Source: Pagrus major
Taxonomy: Eukaryota; Chordata; Actinopteri; Spariformes; Sparidae
Length of the DNA: 64,000 bases
Assembly: GCF_040436345.1 (NCBI RefSeq)
Contig: NC_133230.1
Span: forward strand, 22,020,197-22,084,196
Reading direction: 5' to 3'
The position numbers and the translations under genes are program-made. The notes beneath the pieces were generated by a model, which was given only the letters and a program-made list of their open reading frames with translations, did no database searches and was not told the DNA's origin. Each line of letters starts with the position of its first letter. Position 1 is the first letter of the stretch. Shown here piece after piece: positions 28,433-39,210 of the stretch.

Positions 28433-28760
28433 TGGCCATCGCGCGCCCGAGCTGAGCGCCTCGCTGACGTCACTTCCCAGGCGCGCGGGATCATGCTAAC
28501 GGCAGCTAGCCCACCAACTCCCAACTGACTCTACCAGGAGCTTTACACTTTACCGAGATACCGACAAGATAACCACAGCTGCCGACACAAAGCTGAGTGT
28601 ACCCGCTGCGTGTTGTGCGCAGTGTCTTCTCCAGCCGGTCACTTGCTGCTCTGTACAAGAAGTCTTCTCTGTTGTTGACATCCATGACGAGCACGGACGT
28701 GTGTTGTGTCACTAGCTCCAGCACGTAAGTTTAGTTACAAGCTAGCGCCGCTGTTGTTTC
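28432..28760 (+). promoter_or_regulatory. lrr1 promoter with consensus CRE
   Basis: A local GC- and CpG-rich block (GCGCGCCC, GGCGCGCGGG) holds the full palindromic CRE TGACGTCA at 28,465-28,472, about 385 bases before the lrr1 start codon. CREB/ATF binding at such TATA-less promoters is well established for the motif class. Use at this gene is inferred. Confidence 0.6.
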
Positions 28761-28855
28761 CACGGAAGTTTTCCCCCTCTGGCATGCATTCAGACCCTTG
28801 ACTCGGTCCGACTCGGCACTGAGCCGGACTTCACTCTTGTAAGTATTCGGTTGAG

Positions 28856-31800
28856 ATGAAGCTGCAGTGTGACGTCGAGGTGGTGAATCGGATGCTCCCC
28901 ACGTTTGGCATGAAAAGTCGAGGGAAAGGGGCGAGAGCGGTGCTCTCCATCGGGAAGCATTTGGACAAGACGAGTCAACGCAGCAGTGTTTACATGATGA
29001 TCTGCACAGCCAAGGACAGAGCAGGCTCTAAGTACAAGGTCAGTGTCTGTTGTTACTGCTGCAGGTGGACAGAGGTGTGTTTTTTCTGTTGTTGTCTGCC
29101 ACATTAGGCCAGATGCTTCTATTTTCAGCGGATTTAATTAAAATGCAGTTTTTATCAGTCACTCAAAAGCAAAACAGTAGAGTGAGCTCATCAAACTGTA
29201 CCCATCGTACCCAGATACACCACCAGAGGAAACAGTAGCTGCATATTCAATATAGAGCCATTTTAGCCCTAAAACATGCAGTCTATACAGTGTTGTACGT
29301 GGCAGTTTCCTTTCCATTCATTGTTCACAAGTTTATAAACTTTTGCCATTCTGAGAGTCTGTTTGTGTAGGATTTGTTTATATTTCAGTCACCCATTCAT
29401 CCAGGCTGGGGACTGGACCCTATCCAAGCATGCATTTGTACCAGACAGCCCTATATTAGTACTTTTTTTTTTTAACAGAAAGATTACATTTGTCTGAACC
29501 AGCCCTCTGGTTGACTATTAAGGGCAAAGTTTGTATTCTCAGAGACTTACAAAAGGTAATAAAACAAAGAACCATGAAAGGGGCACTTTGTAGCTATGTG
29601 GAAACTCTGAATTTTAATATTTACAATAATACAAACTCAGGAATAGTTATCTTTCTATAACTAGACTGTTATCCGAGGAAAAAGGCTCCCTAGAACACCA
29701 TTTGAAACTTAAAAAAGTGGCAGGGTCTGCCAAACATAAACCAATATGAATTTGTGTTGTCCTTAACAGTCAGTTTGCTTATTCTGTTTATTCAGTCATG
29801 AAAACAAGCTGAGTTTTTTTGTTTCCTCATATAAAATCAGTCAATGAAGATCTTTCTCTTCTGATTTCAAATGTATTCCCCAAAATGACAGAGTATACCT
29901 TTAAGTCACGAAACCTGTTCATTATGTAATTGACCGAGTGAGTAGGACATTTACACGTAAGCAATGTTGACATCAACAAGAAACTAATACATTCACCTCC
30001 TTTCCTTCGTTGGTGTTGTATGTTCGAGGTGCTGTATGATTTATGTTTGTGTTAAAGGGGCGCTACGTAACAATTTTTTGCAATTTACATGTATAAATCA
30101 GTTTATTATTGTGTGAGTAGTAACGAAAAATGAGACCTTCCCCGTCTCTCTTGGTTGACTTCAACTTAACAACTTAAACAAATTGTCCACAAGCCTGTGA
30201 ATAGTTTGTTTAAGTTGTTTAATGCTGCTGGACTGTGGATTTCTGTGTGAAGGATTTGGGTCGAATTTTTTGCGACAATCTGAAGGATTTGAGTTTTTGC
30301 ATGTTCTCGAGTGCCTCATCTCAGTCCCCCTCTCCGCTCTGCTAACACAGAGTAACAGAAGCTAACGTTTTGAAAGTGTAGGTCACATTATAACAAAGCA
30401 TTTTAGTGTTTTTAAGAATATTACACGCAACATTCTTCTTAGCTCTAGTCTGATAAGACAGAAAATGAGAGATCACGTTATTTGTTTGTCAGATCTTCTG
30501 CTACAGCTTATTTTTTTCAAATGGACATTACCAAACATTGTATTAGCATTACTTGTATTTGTGCTGTTCAATCAACTTAATCCAATGAGTCACTTAAAAT
30601 CTACCGTTTCAATTATTCATCATCAACTTTCCCAGACAGACCTAGATTGGAAACCCTAGACGGATTGTTTTCATGGTCTCAAATGCTGTCTTCAGTTGCA
30701 GCACAGAAGCTGCCACTTCTGATTTAATAGATCACAGCTGTAGATTAAAGACTGAATGTTGGAAAAATAGGCCCAAACACTTTCAGTTTTCCTGTCTGTA
30801 CATGTTGAGAGCGTGAATCACACTTTGAATGATGATGCATACCCGCCCCGATGTTGTGAAATGTATTTTTCCATCACTGACGTTTGCCAACTTTCTCTCT
30901 CAGCTTAAAGACAACATAGAGAAGTTCTTCACATGGTTTGTGGAGGAAGGCAAGGCCACTGTACGATTAAAGGAACCAGCTGTTGACATATGTTTGAGCA
31001 AGGTATGACATCCAACATGGTGTAATTACAGTCTGAGTATATAAAAGTGTTAACACACAAGCACCTGTTGTTTTTTTCCCCCGGAACAGGGTTTTCAACT
31101 TCACGATGAAGGGACGTCTTTGCTAGTTCCTTGGCAGATTCGTCACATGAGATTCAGAGAGTCAAACTGTCCACTCACTCGTGTATCATCTACACAGACA
31201 GACACATATTGTTGTTTTGACTGCAGCTGATGCCTGGGCAGACACCACAGCAGCTTCATTGTTTCCAGCTGCTGTAAATCCCTCCCGGCTGTTTTGAAGC
31301 AGTGGTCACCTTTCACCTAGATTCTAACATAGTCTGTCACGTTGACAGAAATGCAGGCACACACCCACAAACAGACATAAACATTAGGCAGGTAAACAGG
31401 GGAAACTTTAGCTCCTAAATTGTGAGAAACCAGTGCCAAACCTGTGACAGATCACAGTGCTTTTCATCCTGAGTCACTCACATTTCTATTCCCAACAGCA
31501 AAAGGTTCATCGTGTTCATTCAAAATAATTGTGTCAAGATATTCCAGGCCAGTAAATTTAGGTTAGATATTTCAAGGAATCCGGTCATACGTATCCTGAG
31601 CAGATACTTTGAGTCTGCTGTTCCTGTCACCTATTAATCTACCTGTAACGTATTTGTCCCTAGGCTGATGCCAACAGCTTAAAGAACTTCCTCTCAGCCG
31701 CTCGCTTGGCAGACAGAGGAAGTGACACGAGCAGCCTTCCCCTGTCCACGCTCACTCCTGTGCGCGCCCGAGACGTCGAGCAACCCAAGAAGAGGCTCAC

Positions 31801-33130
31801 CATCGTCTCCAAGAAGGACTACCCCCTCACCTCTGGCTTCCCCTACTCTCTGGAGCAGCTGCAGGTCTCTTACTGCAAACTGTCACGGGTGGACATGCGG
31901 ATGCTGTCCCTTAAAGGTAGAATGGATTGATGGGGTCTTTGGCTACAAACTTAAAACTAGAATGGTACTCATTGCAGTGTATACCTCTGCCATAGCCCAA
32001 CAGTCCCTTTTTAATCCAAGCCTCATCCAATATCAAGTAAAACATATTTTAATCAGCTACATCCGGATTTGAATTTGGATCCATGTCAAATTGTGAGGTT
32101 TTTGTGTAATCCTGCTAAAAAACTAAATAAATGAATAAGGGTGGAAAACATACATATTTGACGGAGGCAATTATGAATTGTATTTGTGAATTATAACAGC
32201 CTCAATTTTTACTATTTCTTTTTGAATTTGTATCTTGCAAGCCCTCCATGGAAGTGCACCCCTTCTAAGTGCTGGTATTTTTCTTCGGTTTTGTTTTTGC
32301 AGCTCTCCGCAAGCTAGACCTCAGCAACAACCACATTAAGAAACTCCCTGCCACCATCGGTGACCTCGGCTGCCTCTCTGAGCTCATCCTCCATAACAAT
32401 CACCTGGAATCCTTCAGCGTGGCCCTGTGCCTGTCCACCCTACAGAAGACCCTCCAGGTCCTGGACCTCAGCCAGAATCGACTGCAGTCCCTCCCCGCTC
32501 AGTTCTGCCAGCTCCGAGAACTGGTGAACCTCAAACTGGACGACAATGAGCTCGTCAGTTTGCCGTTCCACATCGGCCGACTCTCCAAGTTGAGGTTCCT
32601 GTCAGCGGCGCACAACCAGCTGGCTGTGTTACCCGGTGACTTCCGTAAGCTGAGTCTGGAGAACCTGGACCTGTTTGGAAATCCGTTTGTCCAACCTAAC
32701 TCTCTGGACCACAAGATGAATCTCACATTCCCCCTTCCACTTCAAGAGATGGCTTCCAGAGCTGTGGCCAACCTCAGGTTAGAACCAAACATGTTCAGTA
32801 CCCTGTACACTGCATCCTCACTTCGTTTCATACATTCTTACAGCAAACTCCTAACTGTCTGATTCACCTCACAGGATAACATTCGGACCTCACCTCATCC
32901 CTGCCCACTTGTGTCGGGACCTCGAAGTAGCCAAGACCTGCATCTGCAGCCGTGTCTGCGTCAATTTCTACATCAAGACGGCGGTTAGCATGAACCTGCA
33001 CCAAGTCTCTCACACGGTGGTCCTGGTGGACAACATGGGGGGCACAGATGCACCGGTGCAGCAGCACTTCTGCTCCCTCTCCTGCTATTCTGAATTTCTA
33101 GACAACTCCCTCCAGAGAGGAATCAGATGA
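28856..33130 (+). CDS. lrr1: Leucine-rich repeat protein 1 (CUL2 substrate receptor)
   Basis: LRR1 (also PPIL5) is the substrate-recognition subunit of the CRL2-LRR1 ubiquitin ligase, which acts on MCM7 to dismantle the CMG helicase at the end of replication. Exons 28856-29038, 30904-31002, 31664-31916, 32303-32777 and 32875-33130 join in phase to 421 residues; human has about 414. The N-terminal region matches human closely (start MKLQCDVEVVNRMLP; human MKLHCEVEVISRHLP). The leucine-rich repeats span about residues 178-310, with motifs such as LRKLDLSNNHIKKLPATIG and LVNLKLDDNELVSLP. The Cys-rich C-terminal part contains VSHTVVLVDNMGGTDAP, the region the family uses for elongin/CUL2 contact. 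The gene looks intact. Intron 1 carries transposon-derived sequence. Confidence 0.97.
29577..29903 (-). mobile_element. MITE with AAAGGTGCACTGTGTAG end, copy B (inverted)
   Basis: Read on the minus strand it begins TTAAAGGTATACTCTGTC and contains GAGAAAGATCTTC, matching copy A at 27.87 kb. Its other end is AAAGGGGCACTTTGTAG. It lies in lrr1 intron 1. Confidence 0.7.
30053..30390. mobile_element. MITE-like fragment in lrr1 intron 1
   Basis: It begins TTAAAGGGGCGCTACGTAAC, the kind of end seen in the AAAGGTGC-type elements elsewhere in this window. The right border is unclear and no open frame is present. Confidence 0.4.
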
Positions 33131-33652
33131 GGAAGAAGAAACACTTTGAGGGAACACACAGCTGTGGATTTTGCAATAGACTTCAAGTTGTAAGGTGACC
33201 AGACAAAAAGAGGAATCTGCCTTAGTAAACGGCTCAGTGGTCCAGTTCTCTGCCAATGCCTCTTAAGTGAAAGAAGAATATTGACTCCGTTAGGCTTTCT
33301 TTTTTAAAAGTGCTTCTTGTTTTACACTTGCATTCAACTTATTATTATGCACTTCCCACGCATCACAAATGGGCCAAGAAGCGAGCATGAATACCTTGCT
33401 GAGTGGCACTGACTTTATGAAACTCACAGCAGCACTGACACAAAATGACAGTTTCCCTGTGCTGCTGCTAAGTGTCGCACATCGTCCTCTTAAAGAAAAC
33501 TGCAGGTTCCCCCCACTGACCTACTTCTAATCCGCAGGGGAATACATTGATTTCTTCCTGAACACAGTGCCTCAGGGTCCATGAGTAATGGGAGTTGGTT
33601 TTTACTGTGCTAATGACCCACAGATTTATAAATATATACATGTGAGAAGTTC

Positions 33653-33658
33653 AATAAA
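33653..33658 (+). terminator. lrr1 polyadenylation signal
   Basis: AATAAA about 520 bases after the lrr1 stop, in an A-rich context. It faces the dnaaf2 signal at 33,690-33,695. Confidence 0.7.
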
Positions 33659-33689
33659 ATAAAAGTATTCATTAAGTTGTGCTGAGTAG

Positions 33690-33695
33690 TTTATT
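33690..33695 (-). terminator. dnaaf2 polyadenylation signal
   Basis: TTTATT on the plus strand reads AATAAA on the minus strand, about 225 bases past the dnaaf2 stop. Cleavage 10-30 bases on would reach the lrr1 3' end. Confidence 0.6.
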
Positions 33696-33918
33696 CTGTG
33701 ACATGGAAATGTTTGTGTTGTTTTAGTCAAAGTTGATGTGTAATGGATGCGTGTAGATTGGTTCCTTACGAACTTTGCTTTCAATTTGAATTTAAAAAGT
33801 TGTGTTGTGTGTCCACTTTAAGAGATGAAGAGAAATGTCAGGTTTTGGAACTATGAACGTTTAATATTGTTGGAGACACTGCAGACTTTTAACTGATACA
33901 ACTTTCGCTCAAAACTGC

Positions 33919-35938
33919 TCAGTCCAGTTCATACATCAGGGAGTTTTGGAAGGTGAACCTAGCAGATGTGGAATGATCGCTGATGACCGTTTCATTTCCG
34001 TCTTCATCGATTTCCCTTAATAACACAGGTGGAGGCTTGTGCTTGTCATGCTTCTGGAGGATTTGCTCCGTCAGTAGGTCATCTTCATTTATGTTCTCCG
34101 TCTCCTCCTGCTTCTCTGATTCTGTGGCAGGTTCCTCAGAGCAGAGGTTGACCGCCCTGCCTGATTCCCCTCTGCTTGGCATCTTGCCGGACTGCTCAGC
34201 ACCGGTGGAAATGTAACAGTCATTTACGTTGTTCTGGCTCTGAGTGTCAGCTGGGATGGGAGACGCAGCCTTACTGAATGTGGCATCTGTTTCCACCTAG
34301 AACAGAAAGTTAACAGCAGCTTAGTTTGATCACACACATTTACCTTCTCTTCAACACAGCAGTCAGAATTTATCTTACCTTTGGGTCTCCATTTAGAGAA
34401 TCTTTCGTCTTTTCAGTCTCCTCATTCAGATTATCTTCTCCCTCTCTTACTGTGCAACTTGGATGTTCAGCAGTGACTAAAACAGGCTGGTTTTCTGTTT
34501 CAGGTGTGGCCACACATGAGTTTTCCTCTGCAGAAACGTCCAAGTCAACAGTATCCCACTCCTGCTTTTTTACTTTCTCCTCCTCCACACTCTCTTGGCC
34601 TCTATGTGTCTGCTTTTTCCATTTCGGCTCCTCCTCCACACCAGTTTCCTCCTCTTCTTCCTTCATCTGCTCCTCTTTCTCCTGACCTCTGACTTCCTCT
34701 TCTTCACCTTTCTCTATTCTTTGCTGCTGCTTCAAATCCTCCTCTTTCGTTTCTATTTCCTCCTCTTCCTCAACACCTCTTTGCTCCTCACTTCTCAGGC
34801 CTTCATTCTCACTTTTCTCCTCCTGCCTCTCGTCATCACTAGTCTGAGCAGGCCCTACATCTGTATCAAAATCTGCTTTCGAAGGAATTACAGGCAGTGT
34901 GACTGTGAGCTGTCCTCTCTGTTTGTTGAACTTGGCCTCTCCTTTATCTTCATCCACAGGGTAGGCTAAGGACAGCTCCAGTTTGTAGGCTGGTTTCTTG
35001 CACTCCAGCAGCAATTGTCTCTCTTTTACCTCAAGGCTGGCGTCCGTGACCGCCTTCAGAAGTGGCACATCGATGGTCACCACTATCGCTTTGGGCCTGG
35101 GGCTTTGGGCCGAGTCTCTAGAACACCTGAAGTCCTGCAGATCAATAAAGGATCGATATTTGACTGTGTAGTTTGGTTTGGTTGGCTCTATGGTTTTCCG
35201 AGGCTGGATCTGGAAGCTTTTAGGTTCAGCATCACTGCTAGGATTGGTTTGCGAGGATGCTGTAGCTGTTTTGTCATCTGGGTATGGGAATGCCAGAGGG
35301 TCAGGCTTCTCTGAGGGCTCCTTGGCTTTGTGTCCAGGTATGGCTCTTCGGATGACACAAGGCTGCGGGGTGCCTTTGTATTTTGTCTTCATCTCTCTCA
35401 CATTGTTTTTGTCCAAAGTCACGTTAAAAGCATCCTGGATTCCCTGAATGGCTGTGCTGTCCACCATATCCATAAATCTCCTGTTTTTGCTTGCAATGTG
35501 GAGAGTGTCTGGGTGGAAAATAACATCAAAGATCATTATCTTGTTCCCCTTTGAATCTGTGTCCAGCCTCCCTGGGTGCAGACTGTGAGGCAGGGACCAG
35601 CACTGTCCTCTGCGGCCTTCCTTGGACACCCCCCACTCACTGGCAGGCTTTCCAACTTTGTCATTGGCACATATGTTGATGAAACACTTCTGCTTGGCGT
35701 TCACACTCGTCCTGAGTACCCGAAATGGTTCCGGGTGGATAAATTCAATCGTGTTTCCTCTCTCCTGCTCCAGAAGTTTGATCTCCTCCTCATACCTTTT
35801 CTTATTCTCAGGGTCTGATAATTCTTCGGCGTAATCGCGCAGCATCTCCCGGAATTTCTCATCTTTGAAAGCTTGGGTGAACCTGTCGATTTCATCCACC
35901 GACAGGTTCAGTTCTTTGAGTTTATCTTCGACCTCCAT
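33919..35938 (-). CDS. dnaaf2: Dynein axonemal assembly factor 2 (Kintoun)
   Basis: DNAAF2 is a cytoplasmic co-chaperone that pre-assembles outer and inner dynein arms with HSP70/HSP90; its loss causes immotile cilia. Exons 34379-35938 and 33919-34296 join in phase 0 to 645 residues. The N-terminus matches the human protein (YAEELSDPENKKRYEEEI; human YAEELTDPENRRRYEAEI). A PIH1-type domain covers about residues 30-220, with FHPDTLHIA and AKYKGTPQ in its second half. A conserved block follows near 270-370 (DLQDFRCSRDS, LSLAYPVDEDKGEAKFNKQR). Residues about 385-480 are a Glu/Lys-rich low-complexity region. The last residues, FTFQNSLMYELD, match the human FSFQNSLLYDLD. The protein is about 190 residues shorter than human, mainly in the poorly conserved C-terminal half. 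Confidence 0.97.
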
Positions 35939-36174
35939 GGTGTTGATTTCCAGAGGCGGATGAAATCAATGGACGCAACCTGCCACACAACTTTAGTAAG
36001 CTGAGCGGGCTCTAAAGTAGGTCTGAAGCGACCTTAGCTAAATTCAAACAGAGCTACAAACTGTCCTCGCCGGAAAAATGCAGTGTTTGGTGTCGTTTTA
36101 TGTCAATTTATATGTGTTTTGTTTGTGTTTTACCTCCGTTTGACAGCGAAGCGTCCTTGTAAGGTAGTGTTGAC

Positions 36175-36188
36175 GTAACCATGGCAAC
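36175..36188. promoter_or_regulatory. Consensus X-box (RFX site) upstream of dnaaf2
   Basis: GTAACCATGGCAAC fits the X-box consensus GTNRCC-N2-RGYAAC at every position and lies 237 bases upstream of the dnaaf2 start codon. RFX-family factors acting on X-boxes are established regulators of ciliary genes, and DNAAF2 is one. Use here is inferred from motif, position and gene identity. Confidence 0.75.
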
Positions 36189-36639
36189 ACAAGAGTCGGT
36201 GGTCCAACAAGGAAACGTGTCCCAGAGAAACATTTGCCATTTAACATTTAATCCGACGGGTTTTGATTAATATAGTCTGATTAAAATAATAGTTTACTGA
36301 ATTAATATAAAAGTAAGAATTAAAATGTATATATATGTATGTATTTTTTGGCTGTTAACTATTTAGGATACTGGCCTTTAAAAATGGTCTATTTAAGGTG
36401 CCATTTTCACAGCAGATATGTTTACTAACTCCTAAATCGCACAATGCCCGGACTAGGAATGAGCTAAAGTAGTTAACAATGATGAACAATGCAAAACTGA
36501 ACATTATTTCTGAGATCACACTAAACTAAATTAATTTTGAGTTGCATATTTAGTAGTGAAATTAAAAAAAAATCAAGGACCAACTAGCTTTCTATCAAAA
36601 CCACCCCTAAATGTCAATTTGACAGAAATATAAGGTGAT

Positions 36640-37060
36640 ATAATGGACTATAATGGAAGATTAAAACGGGTCTTTTGTAGTTTTGTATAAGGTAATACTG
36701 AGTAAAAGTAAAGATATAGTATATATAAGAAATTACTTTGATTGGAGTGATGGATAGTAACTTGAGTAAAAGTCAAAAAGTATCTGATATTAAATGTACT
36801 TAAGTAGCAAAAGTACAAGAGAAAATACATTATACATACATATACAATTTACATGGATGTCTATATATTGTATACAATGGGTTGGGGTAACCCTAACCCT
36901 GATAATCAGCCAATTATTGTATCCCATATTCAGCATGTTCGGTATTATTTTATTAGATTGCTGACAACACTTAATCAAATAGAGTTGCAAATGAATGTAG
37001 TGAGTAAAATGTACACTATTGTGAAAGTGTAAAGTAGTCATTTTTACAATGACAAACATA
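36640..37060. mobile_element. AAGTA-rich dispersed repeat, copy 3
   Basis: It contains GAGTAAAAGTAAAGATATAG, TTGAGTAAAAGTCAAAAAGT and TTAAGTAGCAAAAGTAC strings of the same family as 1.2-1.7 kb, in a diverged copy. Borders are approximate. Confidence 0.5.
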
Positions 37061-37876
37061 CATTGAATTGTGATTGTATTCTTCCTTTTATTTTATATGC
37101 CTTTTACATATTAATATCTTCTGTTGAAAATGACGATGCTCTCCACTAGCGTAAATGGTGAAGTGGCATGAAACTACCACCAGGTGTCGCTAGAGACCAC
37201 AACTCAGGTGGCACGCAGCCAGTGAGTATGTCGGTCAGTAAGGCAAAGGGGCGGGTATGCCAGGAAGAGAAGTGATTGGTCGCACCCCCAACAGTTCATA
37301 TTTCTCACTGTCTGATTGGAAGGGGTGCGCTGTTACTAGGTATGGGACCACTGAGTACGGATGTGTGGGAGAGACAGAGAGGATGGAGGCAGCACAGAGG
37401 ACTACTCATGGTCCAGCAGCATCTTAATGGTTTTTTCTCAATAAAAAGTACACATGCATCCTCCTTCATGTTAATTTTATGGTTAAAGCTTTTATTTGTA
37501 ACCACAAGGATAGGAGGTGTTTGCCCATTATACCAAACCAATAAGGGACTTCTGAATGAGTAAAACTCATGGGTGTATTACGCAAGAACCACACATCCCC
37601 GCTATTTCCTTATTCCCATGTGACAGGCGATTGGGCTCAAACGATCGGTATATAAACTCGAGCACAAGGCGAACTAATCTCTGTCTGGCTATAACTCATC
37701 AGGCTCTGAGCTTAATAAACAGGACACAATGTCCTCAAATGATCTAACCAAAAGTACTTTTAGAGCACCAAAGAAAAAATTCATTCGGCTCGTAGGCCCA
37801 AGAGGGAGGCGGCGGCGGGGGGGCGTCACAGTGTGACGCACACAGGATGTGGGGAGGCACCACTAAGTGTATTTTG

Positions 37877-38565
37877 AGTGACGCCGAGATCGAAAAAGTG
37901 GCCGAAGTCAATTGCTGCTCAGCGGCCATTGAAAGACTATTGGATGGGTACCGTTGACTAATCGATAGCAGAAACTTTGAGCCAATCAACCAAACAATAC
38001 TTACTGACAGGTTTTTTTTATTAGGAGAACACATGATATTAAAAAATGATATTATATGGGATATTTTCTGACACCTGGTAGTTTTACTGTTTACTGTTTT
38101 ACTTCTGGCTTATTGTGATAAGAAAGTGGTGATCCAGCATATAAGCCTTTGGGTAATATACAGGCTAAATCTGGGTATACGTCTATTTGATGGATTCATC
38201 TTTTTCTTTATTAGCGGCTTATTCCGGTCATTCAAAGTACAGTGAACATGATACATAATATGCCACAATGGTTAATGTTCAGTGACATAGATTTTATATG
38301 AAGTAATGTATTATTGTGTTCTCCTATTAAGGAAAGCCTGTCAGTAAGTATTGTTTGGTTGGTGAGGCTAGCTCTTTCATTAGCTTTGATTAGTTTATGT
38401 CTTTCTTTCAATGGCAAAACAGTCTCAAGAGGCACATACCGCTATGTGTCAGTGGCATAACAGCGGCTTACCACTCCAAGGATCGGTATACCAGTCTAGG
38501 GATCGGTATATGCCGCTGAGCAGCAATTGACATACCTTCGGCCACTTTTCGGTCTCGGCGCTACT
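37877..38565. mobile_element. Long foldback element with unequal arms
   Basis: The left arm (37,877 to about 38,030) holds GTGGCCGAAG, CAATTGCTGCTCAGCGGC and ACTTACTGACAGG. The right arm (about 38,319-38,565) holds the complements in reverse order. The right arm is longer by about 100 bases carrying two GATCGGTATA copies. About 290 bp of AT-rich sequence lie between the arms. No open frame is present. The superfamily is unknown to me. Confidence 0.8.
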
Positions 38566-38691
38566 GTGCATTTCTGCATGAGACAACTGGGGCAGATTGC
38601 TGACTAAACCTAGATCCCACACCACAATTTTCCTGGATTAGACATCGGAAAGATCATAAAATGGAAAAAGAAGGACTCATTTAACCTTTAG

Positions 38692-38697
38692 TTTATT
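38692..38697 (-). terminator. Candidate klf11 polyadenylation signal
   Basis: TTTATT on the plus strand (AATAAA on the minus) about 515 bases past the klf11 stop. Another minus-strand AATAAA lies at 39,202-39,207, directly at the stop, which is too close for normal use. Confidence 0.45.
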
Positions 38698-39210
38698 ACA
38701 AATATGTATTAAATAATATGAAAAGTTAGACAGGGGTATATAATCAAGGTATGATCATAGTACTGATGATTAATATTTATATTTACATGGTTTTTCATGT
38801 TAACATTTTCCTAAATATGACAAATAAATGCATTTCATAGTACGATAAACAATACATTCACATAGACATATATATGTATGTATATATATATATATATATC
38901 ATTATCAACACAATCAAAGTGTGTTGGTACTGTTGATCAAAAGTGTTGTAGCAGGGGTGAAGAAGATGAAATGTATATAAGACAAACTTCATACAAAGGC
39001 TTTGGCGAGAGTGCATACATATTATCAATTATATCAAAGTAAACAATCCTTTAGAGAAAAATACATGTACAAATGAGCAGTTGAGAGAACAAATAAGAGT
39101 CCAGTGCATGTTTTTCTTTTTCATTCCCATGAGTAAAATAGCAGCAGCCTCGTGTGCTTGGCTGCTCCCTGTGGTGTCTTGGGAGTGGGTAGGATGGCAG
39201 TGTTTATTGT

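Larger units (their letters stand above)
26840..28440. other. Intergenic DNA upstream of lrr1
   Basis: AT-rich sequence with no supported gene. It contains a diverged AAGTA-rich repeat (about 27.40-27.72 kb), a MITE (27,868-28,235) and a (CTGT)n(CT)n tract that abuts the GC-rich lrr1 promoter. A possible isolated minus-strand exon near 26.9 kb is discussed in the findings. Confidence 0.55.
36200..38670. other. Intergenic DNA between dnaaf2 and klf11
   Basis: No supported exon. The stretch holds an AAGTA-rich repeat copy (about 36.64-37.06 kb), a segment with GC-boxes (GGGGCGGG near 37.25 kb), a 17-base near-palindrome at 37,823-37,839 and a 690-bp foldback element (37,877-38,565). Confidence 0.55.

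Noticed and set aside
34326-35834. Several plus-strand open frames of 60-124 codons
   Set aside because: They are antisense to the dnaaf2 first exon, including its Glu-rich part.
36885-36905. Telomere-like TAACCCTAACCC
   Set aside because: Only two units; compatible with chance or a small interstitial remnant.
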